28,344 nt of DNA from Armadillidium nasatum (GCA_009176605.1 SEYY01009523.1:1-28344); one strand, 5' to 3'. Counted from the stretch's first letter, positions 1 through 13,734 are shown. A program made the numbers and translations. The notes: generated from the sequence alone by a model not told the origin.

Positions 1-845
<845 letters not shown>

Positions 846-940
846 CGTATAAGCATATAGCTCCCGTCATAGGATTAGGTTTTCATATTATTCCCTATAT
901 CGTTCCTTTATTAAAATATTATTCGAGTTATTATGTAATA

Positions 941-1042
941 TCTCAGTAGCAACAGGCGGTGGTTCGACCCATATTAATAATCCCATAAAAGTATTATATT
1001 TTCACTTTATACATATTTACCGATGCGTTTAGCATTGTAATT
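941..1042 (+). mobile_element. tRNA-like SINE copy 2, head truncated
   Basis: It carries the same CAACAGGCGGTGGTTCGACC stretch as copy 1 and the same body (CCCATAAAA to ACCGATGCGTTTAGCATT), in inverted orientation. The part holding box A is not recognisable. With copy 1 it forms arms of about 100 bp around a 145-bp spacer. Confidence 0.55.
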
Positions 1043-1310
1043 AAATAAATCTTAAAAAGGAACGATTAGAGGGAAAACTTTAAAAATAAGTTTACAGTTT
1101 AAATTGTAACCATCCTAATTTTATGCACTAAACATTTTTGTTTAAGAAGTAAATTTTTCCCAGAGAACTGGTAATTCTTTTTTATACGAATTAATCTTGG
1201 TGTAAAAATTTATAATTTTCAGGTCTAGCCAGAAATTGGTGAGCTAGCAAATATATTTTTAATTAAAGAATCCAATGTATGTACTTCATTATTTCAGTTT
1301 AGCGAAAACA

Positions 1311-3578
1311 ATCTAATTTTTTTTATTTTTTTTATTTCACCTCTGGTGGGCAAATGCCAGAGGCCTACTAAAATTCCACCAGAGTTAGGGAGAAAGACGG
1401 AAGGTGTGTAAGTCATAGGAAGTTGAAAAAATAGAAGAAGGGAGTGTGTTCCAGACTTTACCAGTAGAGTACATGTAAGATTGAGCATAGCGGTTAAGTC
1501 TGGGGTCAGAGAGTTGGACAGAGAAAGGATGAGACTGTGTAGAAAGTCGAGTCGCACGAGCCCTTCTCAGTGGAGGAGGTATTGCGACGAGAGTGTTCAG
1601 AAGAGCAGTGTCCATTGTAATAGCGATAGTATAGAGAGAGTGACGCAACAATTCGACGGGCAGAAAGAGATTGGAGAGAATCAGTGAGGGCAGGAGAATT
1701 GATAAGACGAAAAGCCTAGACTCCACATTTTCCAGGAGAGCTATGTGAGTGGAACCACCCCAGATGTGTGACGCATACTCCATACAGGGGCAGAACAACA
1801 CCCCTATACAGAGCAAGCAACTGGGGTGGAGTGAAGAAATACTGAAGGCGCCTCAGAACACCTAACCTCTTAGAAGCTTGTTTAGAAAGAGAGGTAATGT
1901 GATCTTTCCAAGAAAGATCACGAGAAAAGGAAACACCGAGAATATTAAGAACAGATGAAGGTCTGAGTTGAGTGTTTTCGAAGAAGATATCATAGTTGTG
2001 TGGAAGATTGTGTCGAGTAGAGAGATGGAGGAATTGAGTTTTGGTGGCATTCAAAACAACCATGTTCTCTCTGCCCCAATTAGAAATACGAGATAGATCA
2101 GAGGTCAAGCTGCTCCAAGGCAACCCTCCTTGCATCTAGTAACTGTTGTTGAAGGGGCGCTTTTCAAATTGAAAAAGTAATGAAGGGTGGAGTCATCAGC
2201 ATAGGAGTGGATAGGCGATGAAGTAACAGATAGGTCATTAATGAAAAGTAGAAAAAGTGTTGGGGATAGGACAGATCCTTGAGGAACACCACTATTAATA
2301 GATTTAAAGGAAGAGCGGTGGCCGTCTACAACTGCTGCTATAGAACGACCGAAAGGAAATCAGAGAGATGGTCACAGAGAGGATAGATTCCGAAAGAGGG
2401 AAGTTTGGAAATCAAAGCTTTGTGCCAGACTCTATCGAAAGCTTTCGATACGTCCAGCGCAACAGCAAAAGGTTCACCGAAAATGCCGAAGAGCGGAGGA
2501 CCAAGAGTCAGAGAGAAGGGAAAGATCACCAGTAGAGCGTTTCTTACGAAAGCCATACTGGCTATCAGAGATAAGATTAGAAGAATTGAGACGTTTCCAA
2601 ATCTTCCTGTTAAGGATAGATTCGAAAACTTTAGAAAGAACGGAGGTTAAAGAAATGGGACGATAGTTGAGAGGGGTCCCCCTTCTTCGGCACAGGCTGA
2701 ATGAGCGCACGTTTCCAGCAAGAAGGGAAGGTTGAAGTAGAAAGACAGACGAAATAGTTTACCAAGGCAGGGTGCAAGCTCGGAAGCACAAGTTTTGAGA
2801 ACCACAGGAGGGATACCATCAGGACCGTACGCCTTCTTAGTGTTAAGCTCAGAGAGAGCAGAAGTGACATCTTTAGAAGAAATTATAACTTTAGGCGTAA
2901 ATGAGTTAGAGGGGGTTGAAGGAGAAGGAACAGCTCCGGAATCGTCTAAGGTTGAATTAGAAGCAAAAGTTTGAGCGAAGAGTTCAGCTTTAGAGGAAGA
3001 CAAAACAGCAGTTGTACCGTCAGAAGATACTAGAGGAGGGAAAGAGGAAGAAGCAAAGTTAGAATTGACGTGTTTGAAATGCCAGAAAGGGCGTGAGGAA
3101 GTAGAACCAGAAAAATTGTTGATTTTTAAGTGGAGAAAGGAGTTTTTAGTGTTTTTAGTGTTACAATTTTGCACGATTCCAGAATGAAATATAAGTTGCA
3201 TGAGTTTCAGGAGTTTGAAGAAGACGGTAATCCCTGAAGGCAGCATCCCTGTGGCGGATAGCACGAGAACAAGCAGAATTTGACCAAGGTTTGTTAGGTT
3301 TAGTAGAAGGGAAAGAATATGGAATGTACGCCTCCATGCCAGAGAGAATCACCTCGGTTATGCGCTCTGCACACTCAGAGGGACCCCTCCCACGGAAACA
3401 GTAATCATTCCATGGAAAATCAGAGAAGTACAACCGCAAGTCAGACCAGTTAGTGGCACCGAAATGCCAGAAACGTCTCCTCGCCGAAGGCGGGGGCCGC
3501 TCTTGCGAAAGACTGAGACAGGACAAGATACAGAGATAAGAAGGTGATCGGATGAACCCAGAGGAGGAAAGAGTTTAA
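1311..3578 (-). mobile_element. Jockey-like LINE copy A, 3' part (RT to tail)
   Basis: Minus-strand frames show, from high to low coordinates: the endonuclease end GSSDHLLISV, then the reverse transcriptase with KKAYGPDGIPPVVL, NYRPISLTSVLSKVFESILN, ALDVSKAFDRVWH (motif A), SGVPQGSVLSP (motif B) and YADD (2192-2203, motif C). The C-terminal part ends near TRLSTQSHPFSVQLSDPRL. No RNase H was seen. The frame is broken by several frameshifts, so this is a dead copy. The 3' end has a 9-bp stem (1341-1349 with 1376-1384) followed by an A-rich tail of TAAAAAAA-like units (about 1311-1336). Its closest relative here is copy C. Confidence 0.85.
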
Positions 3579-5162
3579 GGGGACCCTGCCAACCGAAAAA
3601 TTTTTTTGTTTTCAATCGACTCCAAAAACGAATGTTTTAAAGAGTAATCCTTCCTTCATTGTCGTGAAACGATGGGTAAACTCGTAGGCTCTGTTTTTTT
3701 TTAATACGGGGTTGAATCCCCCCCTGTATTTTAATGACTTTTTTCACTAAATCCATGATAAAATACACAATTTTTAATTTTTAAAAAATTTTTTTTTTTT
3801 TTTGCGAAAAATTTGGAAACATATGTAGCTTTCAAAAGAATGCTCAATGAAGCTGATACGGTGTGGTTTAGGTAGTTTGGTATGAGCGTAAACTCGTTTG
3901 AAATCTTGAAAAAATTTTGTTTCAAAAATAGTGATCAATTGCTCTTTGCACGGTATAGGTTCCGCACTTCAAACCTTGATTCAACTACCTGAATAGTAAC
4001 CTGATTATCTTCCTCACACTGTATCTCGTTTACCCAGAAAGTTTGAAAAACTTCTAAGATTTCGTTTATTTTTGGCAAATTTTTTTCTGAAAAAAGTGAG
4101 ATTCGAAGAAATTCGCCAAAAACAATATTTATAAGTACGTTCCTTGTTTGATTGGTAATATCTCAGTAACCATTTGGAGTTGAAAGAAACTAATTACATA
4201 TTTGGAATCGGCATATCATTATCTATAAAAATATACCAATTTTTTTTTAAAAATTAAAAAAAAAAATTTTTTTTTTTGTAGTTGCCATATATCACCAATT
4301 TCATGGTCATTCGACAAGCGTCACTTCAAAATTCTTTTTCTCAAGATTCGCTTAGAATTAGAAAAAACTACATACAGATTTGGAATCAGCATAGATTTTA
4401 CTATAAAATCGTTGAAAAAAATAAATAAAAATATTTCCCCCCAAATTCGGGGTCTATTCGGAGAAATTCGCCTAAAAATATTTTTAAAGTACTTTCCTTG
4501 TTTGATTGGTAATATCTCAGTAACCATTTGGAGTTGAAAGAAACTAATTACATATTTGGAATCGGCATATCATTATCTATAAAAATATACCAATTTTTTT
4601 TAAAAAATTAAAAAAAAAAATTCCTTTTTTTGTAGTTGCCATATATCACCAATTTCAAGGTCATGCGACAAGTGTCACTTCAAAATTCTTTTTCTCAGGA
4701 TTCGCTTAGAATTAGAAAAAACTACATACAGATTTGGAATCAGCATAGATTTTACTATAAAATCGCTGAAAAAAATAAATAAAAATATTTCCCCCCAAAT
4801 TCGGGGTCTTTCTATTGGCACGGTCCCCTTGAGATTTTTTGAGTAGTCATATCTCAGTAACCATTGGGAATTAAGAAAAACTAATTACATATTTGGAATC
4901 AGGAGAAAATTTGCTATAAGAATAAGAAAAAATTACAGAACTATGAAAAAAAAAAAATTTTATATATAGGATCTTTTTTTCAAGGTCATTCTACAAGGGG
5001 TACAAGGGTTACTTTAAAAGTATTTTTCTCAGGAACCGCTTGGAATTTTGAGAAACTGATTACAGATTTGGAATCGGCATAGATTCTACTATAAAACAGA
5101 TGAAAAAAAATAAAATACCCCCTCCCCCATCAAAAAGAGGGACCTTCGTAGGCAGGGTCCCC
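3579..5162. mobile_element. TTAA-target non-autonomous DNA transposon
   Basis: The element is 1584 bp with perfect 12-bp terminal inverted repeats GGGGACCCTGCC (3579-3590) and GGCAGGGTCCCC (5151-5162), flanked by TTAA at 3575-3578 and 5163-5166. LINE copy C carries the unfilled sequence at the matching place, with one TTAA (in ACTGTTAAACTC near 22710). No transposase was seen, only AT-rich sequence with internal tandem repeats. TTAA targets are used by piggyBac and Kolobok; the GGG start favours Kolobok, but this is an inference from termini only. Confidence 0.85.
4100..5099. repeat. Internal tandem repeat of about 354 bp in the TTAA element
   Basis: Two nearly identical units start at about 4100 and 4454, and a diverged third runs from about 4815 to 5099. 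Each unit has two related halves: one centred on ATATCTCAGTAACCATTTGG with ACATATTTGGAATCGGCATA, the other on TTCTCAAGATTCGCTTAGAA with ACAGATTTGGAATCAGCATA. The element is therefore built from about six degenerate half-units of about 180 bp. No open frame was seen. Confidence 0.8.
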
Positions 5163-6085
5163 TTAACAGTGTAAGGAGAAGGTAAGAAGTTAGGAAAAGA
5201 TCAAGTATGTTGGGTTCATCACCAAGGCGATCAGGGATACGGGTAGGGAGATGCACCAACTGCTCAAGGTTGTTCTGGATAGAAAATTGGAAGGCGAGTT
5301 CACCAGCTGGATCGTGAGAACTAGATGAAAGCCATTGGCGGTGAACATTGAAATCACCTAATATGATGATTTCGGAGAAAGGAGAAGAAAGAATGTGTTC
5401 TATTTTGGAGTTAAGATAGTCGAAGAATTTTGGATAGTCGTGTAGAGTTAGGAGGTAAGTAGACAGAACAGATAAATTTAGTTGTAGAGTTGCAAGAAAG
5501 TTTAAGCCATAAAGTAGAGAATTCAGAAGACTCCAAAGTAGAGACACGAGAACAGACAACATCGTTGCGCACATAAGCGCAACATCCACCTTTGGCTGAA
5601 AATTGAGGATAGAGACAGTAGGAGGAAACAGAGTAGGGCTTGCTGTCAGAGCACCCAGACACCTGAGTTTCGGTTAAGAATAAGAGATGAGGTCTAGAAG
5701 AAGAGAGGTGGTGTTCGACAAAGTGGAAATTAGTAGAGACCACGAATGTTGCAGAATTTAATGAAAAAAGAAGATCGTGCACCAGGGTAAGTCGGCATTG
5801 AGGTCTTGGTGGCACCAACCCCATCACCGGAGGCCACCAACTCCCAAGTGGTGATGGGGGAAGATGATGAGAAGCATTCTTTGGATGCCGCCCCTCGTAG
5901 CATCTCCGAGGCAGTTTTATTTTTCGCCATTGTTGTTTTATAAAGGTAATGTAAGAGTAAGCGCTTGTAAATTTGTAGGAACGTGAGAAGGAAGTCTGGG
6001 GAAGGAGAAGTAGGAGCATAGACACTCGAATGTGAAACGAGGGTACACTAGAGACCCTCTGAGAAGGTGAAACGCGAAAAGGAAT
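5163..6085 (-). mobile_element. Jockey-like LINE copy A, 5' part (leader and endonuclease)
   Basis: The frame opens at ATG 5928-5930 with MAKNKTASEMLRGAASK, then SPITTWELVASGDGV, a leader shared with copy C. The endonuclease follows with LLFLTETQVSG, GGCCAYVRNDVVCSR and IILGDFNVHRQWL, and then DRLGDEPNILDLFLTS. A frameshift lies between leader and endonuclease. The 5' UTR resembles that of copy C to about 6085. No separate ORF1 or CCHC gag-like protein was seen, unlike classical jockey elements. The element resumes at 3578 after the TTAA transposon; without it copy A is about 3.2 kb. Confidence 0.85.
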
Positions 6086-6104
6086 TAATAAAGATATGTT
6101 GGAT

Positions 6105-6640
6105 ATCAGTTTTCAGTGTACTCGATTGATGGTTGCTAAATTTTCATTGAATTTTATCTGCAAATCTTTTACTTTATCAAAGCTTTACTTAACAATGGCA
6201 AATATTTTTTATCTTATCAATTAACTATTTAAACTACGATTGTAAATTTTTCGGAGCTTCGGGTTCACATTTTTTTTTAATACATACTTTATTATATTTA
6301 GGCAAATGGAAAAATTGGATAATAGTTCCTCAGATGGAACTGTGTTCCTCCATTCCGTAATTTCCTCATTCATTTTAAAATTTAATAAACTTATGCACAA
6401 TTTGCTACTTGCCTAAACTATAATAAACTAGTGGAAATTATTCTTAAAATAAATTAAATTTAAAAGTTTCTTTAATGTTGAATATTTTAATAATGATAAA
6501 AAGTAAAATCTTATAATTCCCTTCACTAGATCAAAAGCACACGAAAAAAAAATCATATTTAGCAAAAGAAAAAAAAAATTTTTTTTAATTATTTAGGCCA
6601 TCCCACGTAAAGTAAGTAAAAAGAAAAGAGAAAAAGGAAT
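6105..6640. other. Unannotated AT-rich spacer
   Basis: Between the 5' end of LINE copy A and the TMEM208 polyadenylation signals I see only AT-rich, A-tract-containing sequence. No frame, repeat family or RNA gene is recognisable. Confidence 0.5.
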
Positions 6641-6646
6641 AAAAAT

Positions 6647-6663
6647 TTTATTAATATTTTATT
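6647..6663 (-). terminator. TMEM208 polyadenylation signals
   Basis: Two AATAAA hexamers on the minus strand, at 6658-6663 and 6647-6652, follow the stop codon within 20 bases. The 3' UTR would be very short if the first is used. The cleavage site cannot be read from sequence alone. Confidence 0.55.
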
Positions 6664-6665
6664 TT

Positions 6666-6806
6666 CTATCGCCGCTTCATCATCTTCCTTTCCATTTTCC
6701 TTTGTTTCTTCTCTGTCATTTCAGGCTGAGCGTCTTCGGCAGCAGGTTGGAATATATAAGGAGCTAATATATTCACCCAAAGTAAGTGAAAAGCTCGCGC
6801 TGGTGC
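6666..6806 (-). CDS. TMEM208: TMEM208 exon 5, C-terminal exon with stop
   Basis: The 141 bases give 46 residues and a TAG stop. APARAFHLLWVNILAPYIF aligns with human APGRALYLLWVNVLGPWF, the last membrane segment. The tail EKKQRKMERKMMKRR aligns with human EKRQRRQERRQMKRL. The basic tail probably faces the cytosol. The acceptor TTTCTGTATTTCAG is ordinary. The exon starts in phase 0, in register with exon 4. Confidence 0.95.
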   Translation of the reverse strand, partial: APARAFHLLWVNILAPYIFQPAAEDAQPEMTEKKQRKMERKMMKRR

Positions 6807-6964
6807 CTGAAATACAGAAATTAATAAGTAATTACAAGAATTAAAAGATAAAATATATGATTCATTAACTAAAAAATATACAAATTTAGATATCGGATAA
6901 AACAATAATGATCTTGAAGTTTACGAACATTTGCAGAAAAAGAATCCTTTTAAGATAAAAAGCC

Positions 6965-7925
6965 ATTCCTTAAGTTTTTTTTTCACTTTCATTAAGCGAA
7001 CGAACAGGAGGTTTCCAGGAAAAATCGGCATCGAATACTTGAGGAGAACAACCAATGGCAGGGCTAAAGGGTCAGGGCATGTAATCTCTTCAAACAACGA
7101 AAGTATGCGGAAGAACCAAGAAGAGGTTGAAAGATCAGTGTTCCAGTGGAAAGTGCATGAATATCAGCTTTTTGATCAAATTTTGGTATTAAGAATAAGA
7201 ATATGAGAAATGTATATTTCGGGGACCATTGGTAAGAGGTCAGGTCGTCTGGACCAAATTCCAAATTATGCAAATTTGGAGGACAATTTGCTGGGGAAGT
7301 ATGAGCTTCCTGTCGGAATACTCCAGATGAAAGGTTGCAAAACTGAGTAAATGGCGAATTTGAAACATGTGAATAGGGCAAGTGGGCAAAAATGTCATCT
7401 GGAGAATTCATCTTGATTTCTGTAACAAATATTTGAAGTGTTTCGCAGATCATACAGGGTAGCTATAAAGGAAATCTCATTCAAGGTAATCATCGAGGCA
7501 AAAATATAACTTAAAGTTCTCGAAGCGGAGTGAATAAAAAATGAACTATTACTACAAAGTATAATTTGAGGGGTATTTGTACCAAGAGCACTCTCTAAGG
7601 CATCGCTGAAAAAGAACGGGCTGCATGTCGTAAATGAAGTAAAAATCGTCGATCTAAGGGAAAATAACATGCATATGACGCATCCCAAGGCTCACCAGAG
7701 GAAGGGGCTGATAACGTTACAAACTTATGCAGGAATGAAATGGAGAAACCTGGGTGAGGATGAGGCCTGAGACAACGAAGGACCCAGAGATTGGTGGTCC
7801 CCACCATCCATTTTTCCTGGTAGGTTGTGAAAGTGTAAGTGAATGTATGAGTTCGCGTTATGGAACATCTCATACAAGAGGGCATCAAAACTCATTTTTA
7901 AACCGGGTTTGGACGTGGTCATGAG
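6965..7925 (-). other. Unrecognised coding-like segment in intron 4
   Basis: This stretch is richer in GC than its flanks and carries several overlapping minus-strand open frames (7064-7453, 7395-7688, 7595-7888, 7725-7922), uncommon in this AT-rich intron. I do not recognise the products. One frame has SSGEPWDASYACYFPLDRRF and another MTTSKPGLKMSFDALLYEMF. It could be an old decayed gene copy of cellular or transposon origin, or open frames made by chance in less AT-rich DNA. It is not part of TMEM208. Confidence 0.3.
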
Positions 7926-8940
7926 AGGGTCAGGTGGGGATCTGATGGAAGATGGAGGTTGGCTTTCCTTATTTTTTCCGACTTTGTCATGAAATGCAAA
8001 TAGCTTTTAAAACAACTCCTAAATAGATAAATAGATGAACAAATTTAACCAAAGAAAATGAAACAACAAACACATGACTGCCGGGTATAGTGAATGGAAA
8101 TAATACAAGAAAATCATAAAAAGAGAGAGTTTCTAACTCCCACGTCAGATTATAGGTCAAACCCCAAAATCCACCAATGGAACCCCACACTGTACCCTAT
8201 ACCACAAGGAGTGGAAAGTAGGCCCAACACCAGAGTTAAGATGAACACCTTAAGGGATAACGGGGTAACTGAAGGGAGGGTGAATAATGTAATGAAAAGG
8301 ACAATAATGATAAAGAAAATAATACTACTGGTGGTAGTAGTAATAATAATAATATTAGTAACAATTAATATTAAATAATCTTTTATTCTAGACAGATAGA
8401 TGTCAATAGAAGATTTACGAACAAAACATTACAAATAGATGTAAAGGTTCAAGCAAAAACGAACTACTTGAACTTGTACAGTAGTGGTTAGGTAACATTT
8501 ACCTATATATTTTATTATGAATAGTTTTTCCTCCTCTTTTCGTTTTCAAGGTTATAATAGCAGAATAAAAAGGATTGAGAGTCCATGGCCCCAAAAGTTA
8601 AGTTAAATTCTGGAAAATGTAAGAATTAATAAGAAATTGGTGAAATCGAATAAAGTATTGTAAACAGTTTTTGAAAGATATTCTTTGATGTTTACTGGGT
8701 ACCTAAGTGTAAGTCTCACATACTTAGAAAGTATTGACTCCATTTGAGATTTTTTCCATTTATATTACACTGCATTGATTCGGCATCGATTATTTTTGGA
8801 GGTAATTATTCTTGTTAATCTTTTGATTTAATAATACAGAGGTTTGATAGTTCATTTGTCTAAGTTCTAAATTTAGTAACAAGAGCGTAATAACGGAGAT
8901 GAAGAAACCCAATTAAAATAAAAAATTGCCAAAGAAAGTA
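7926..8940. other. Intron 4 sequence without a recognised feature
   Basis: A moderately GC stretch to about 8260 has no recognised product. A short AATA/GTAGTA-rich run lies near 8325-8380. The rest, up to the gag frame of the copia-like fossil, could include that element's leader or LTR, but I could not find a matching repeat downstream. Confidence 0.35.
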
Positions 8941-8948
8941 AGAGAAGA

Positions 8949-11150
8949 ATGACTGGTTGTCCTTCATTTTCAGGGATAGTAGAGAAATATGAGGATTGGA
9001 GAAAATGGGTGAATGATTGGCTGAAGGTAAATGAAGAGGAAATGAAATATTCTGCGATTGAAATACGGATGGCATCGAAAGGTAATGCTTACAAAGCAGT
9101 AAATGGTTTGCAAAGAGAACAACTGACATTAAAAGGAGTGGAAAAACTATTAGAAGTATTAGACAGTGTATACAAGAAGAAAACGCAAGATGAACAAATA
9201 TTTAAAAAAATAGAATGTTTTAAGAGTGGAAAAACGTGAAGACGAAAGTATGAGATTATATAGTGAGATATGAAACATTGGCGGAAGAATTTGAATTAGT
9301 GGGTGGAGAAAAAATGAACAAAGAAATGAAAGGGAGTCATATATATTGTGGGGCTAAATTATATAAGACAGTTACATGTAATATTAGGACCATGTGAACA
9401 GGATGAGTATGAGTAAAAAAAGACCAATATATGAGTGATGAAAGGGATAGAACTTCTTCATAGAGAAAACTAATAGAACAAGAGTATGAAGTGTTACAAA
9501 TGTCAAAAGGATGGTCACTTGTTTAGGGTGTGTAAAAAACGTGAAGGTAATTGCTATGTTTGCAAATCGGAAAGAAATTGGGCAAAAAAATTTTTTCTGA
9601 AAATCGGAGATTTAAAAGCAAGGACAAGAAAGAAAGATGTATAGAAAGCTTTTTGAACAAATAATGAAAGTGAAGAGAAATCGATTTAGAAGTTATTGAT
9701 GAAATTTTAGACATGGCTTGTAATAAGAACGTTTGTGGTGAATTGTGACTAGCCCGAATAGTACCCAATTTATCCCTTTCAAAATTAAGAATAATGAAGA
9801 GAACAAAAAACTCTAGAAATAATTTTTCAGTTTGGAGAAAATAAATTTAAATAGAAAAAAGTATTAAATATACCTTGTGTATTAGGGATAAAAAGGTAAA
9901 AATAAAAAGAGAAATTATAGGTGACAATCCTTGGATGATAGGTGGAGAGGCAATGATAAAAACATGGGAAGACTAGCAATAGATATTGAAAGAAAACTTG
10001 TAAAGTTACAGATGAAATGTAAGTTTGATTCCAAGAATCACCTTAGAATTAACCTTGTTAAACAATAAATGAATCATATTTCGATCGTAAATCGTTGGTT
10101 GTTAGATAATGTTTAATGTAAAAAAGGATTAGTAAAATTGCATCTTCAGTTTGGACACGGAAGTTGCAAAAATCTGGAAACTAATCATGAATGCTGCAAA
10201 GAGGAGAAACTCTTTAACAATAAGAAAACAAGAAATTAGAAAAGATTTGTGAGAATGGTCTAGTATGTAAGAGATACAAGAAAACCCAAGCAAAACCTGT
10301 AGTAGGTTTTCCTTTAGCTTACAAATTTAATGAAGTGGAAGGAAAAGGATTTTTGGTGGTGTTAGACATGGCTATTAATTCCGTACAATCAACCTGGGTA
10401 AGGAATAAACAACCAGAAGAAATTGTAAGGAAGATAATGCAAAATTGGATTAGTATTTTTGGAGCGCCAAATAAATTTTTGTCTGAAAATGGTCTAGAAT
10501 TATAGAAAATTTTTACAGAGTACTTTGTCATAGAAATATAAAGTACAGCTGCTGAGAGCTCGTGGATTAACGGAAAATGTGAAAGAATGGAAGGACTTAT
10601 TATAGATGGAGTAAGAAAACTTATGGAAGAAGACACTACCGATTGGGATTTGACTATGCGTTAGGCATTATTAGCAAAGAATTGCTTAATAATGAAAAGT
10701 TGATTTAAACCTAATCAATTGATCTTTGGGAGAACCCCTAATTTGCCAAATTTGACAGGAAATATTTGTTTGCTGAAATTAGACAAAAATCTAGAAAGTA
10801 AAATGATGGGAAAAACCCTTGTTGCTACGAGAAGGGCTCGTGAAATAACATAAAGCAAAAATCTGAATGGAGAATAAAAAAGGGCATAATTATTGTATAA
10901 TATAAGAGAACATAAAATTGAAGATGCCAAATTCGGCAACAAAGTTTACTTTATGATAGAAAATGAGAAAAGATGAAAAGGGGACTGCAAAGGTAAATGG
11001 GATAGGTAGCAAAAGTTATTTTTAAACAAGGAGGGACGGTTAAGAGAAACAGCAAGGGTGCATATTACTACAATATCGCAAGATGGAAAGATTCAAGAAA
11101 GAGTGGAAAAACAGATGAAATTGAAAATGAGGAAGAAAAAATAAAGAATG
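8949..11150 (+). mobile_element. Copia-like LTR retrotransposon fossil (gag-protease-integrase)
   Basis: The parts visible in order are a gag-like region (8949-9420), a CCHC zinc knuckle KCYKCQKDGHLFRVC (about 9488-9532) with a second cysteine pair after it, a weak protease-like region (about 9690-9770), an integrase zinc-binding region (about 10140-10300) and an integrase core (about 10300-10960), with NQLIFGRTPNLPN near its end. Integrase following protease directly is the Ty1/copia order. No reverse transcriptase, LTR pair or target duplication was found. It is heavily broken (well over ten breaks) and looks old. It lies antisense to TMEM208 in intron 4. Confidence 0.6.
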
Positions 11151-11217
11151 ATGATCAAGATGAATATGATGTAGAAACTATAATGGAGTATAATCCATGA
11201 ACAAAATGAAGAAGAAA

Positions 11218-11315
11218 TTGTAAAAAAAAAAAAAATTTTTTAAAAATGTAAAAATTGTAAAAAAAAAAAAAAAAAAAAAAAACGCTACCTACTAATTTTT
11301 TTTTTTTTGATATTG
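11218..11315. repeat. A-rich and T-rich tracts
   Basis: Poly-A runs (about 11222-11235 and 11262-11282) and a T run near 11298-11309 separate the copia-like fossil from the next repeat-like segment. They could be the tail of a lost retroelement. Confidence 0.6.
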
Positions 11316-11321
11316 TTTAGA

Positions 11322-11890
11322 GAAGGGACAGGGAAACCACTGTTATTTAGTGCATTATTAAATGCAATTTGTTTGAAGCGAATTCTCAAACTGGAAATTT
11401 TTGAAATTTGGTCAAAAATGGACCTTTTTGAGAGGCTATATCTCGAAACCAACGAAACGCATTAAATAAAGTATAGAGAAGAATTTGTAGCCCCATCCCT
11501 CCTCTATACACCCACCAAAAATAAGAAATCTTATAGTTGTTGTTTTTTTTTTTTGTTTTTTTGTCTGAAAAGATGAATTTATTTTTAAAAAAAATTTTTG
11601 ATAGTTGCTCAGTTTTGGGCCTATAACATTTTTTCTATAACCCTGAGAACAAAAGTCAGCTAAAAGCTTTTGTAGCCCATAGAATTCCAAATATAAAGTC
11701 AAAATTTCAGGTCATTCCAAAAAAAAAGGTTTGGCCCCGCCATTCATTTGAAAAGGGTCAAGTTTCCAAAAAAAAAACTTGATGTAGACTGAGAAAAACG
11801 CTATAAATGGACTTTTTTCACAGGAGAAAAAAAAACTATATACACTGAAAATGTCAGAAGAATCGGCTGAAAATTAAAAAAAAAATTTTT
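11322..11890. mobile_element. Possible small DNA element, ends poorly defined
   Basis: The segment begins near AAGGGACAGGG and ends near CTGTCCCCTT, a short imperfect inverted pair. Its interior is AT-rich, with phrases such as CTATATCTCGAAACC that recall the TTAA element at 3579-5162. No convincing target duplication is seen. It may be a decayed relative or coincidence. Confidence 0.25.
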
Positions 11891-11985
11891 TGAAATTGAA
11901 CTGTCCCCTTAGGTATAATTTGCTATTTTAACCCCGGCAGACAAACCCCGGTTTTCCATGAATTTTAGCCCGGGGCCCCGGTCGG

Positions 11986-12911
<926 letters not shown>

Positions 12912-12996
12912 CAGAAGCCACAAAATCCAAAAATATGCAGATATTGAAGATAAAACAACACAAGCGGTAGTCAAAATGATTAAGTCCTTTATATGC
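12912..12996 (-). CDS. TMEM208: TMEM208 exon 4 (residues 99-127)
   Basis: This 85-base exon finishes the split Glu codon and reads [20 protein letters not shown] then YFWILWLL. Human TMEM208 has [20 protein letters not shown] then YVWSFWLL, so this is the third membrane segment. The donor is a perfect GTAAGT. The acceptor is odd: the intron side is a (TA)n array of about 134 bases that stops six bases before the exon, leaving only TTTAAAG and no normal pyrimidine tract. Confidence 0.92.
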
Positions 12997-12999
12997 CTT

Positions 13000-13734
<735 letters not shown>

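Noticed and set aside
1481-1687. Plus-strand frames inside LINE copy A (also 2405-2650)
   Set aside because: They are shadows of the minus-strand LINE coding sequence.
3579-5162. piggyBac assignment for the TTAA element
   Set aside because: The target fits, but piggyBac ends usually begin CCC while these begin GGGG; family left open with Kolobok preferred.
8094-8378. 94-residue plus-strand frame ending in Ile/Val repeats
   Set aside because: Its second half is an AATA/GTAGTA low-complexity run and the first half matches nothing I recognise.
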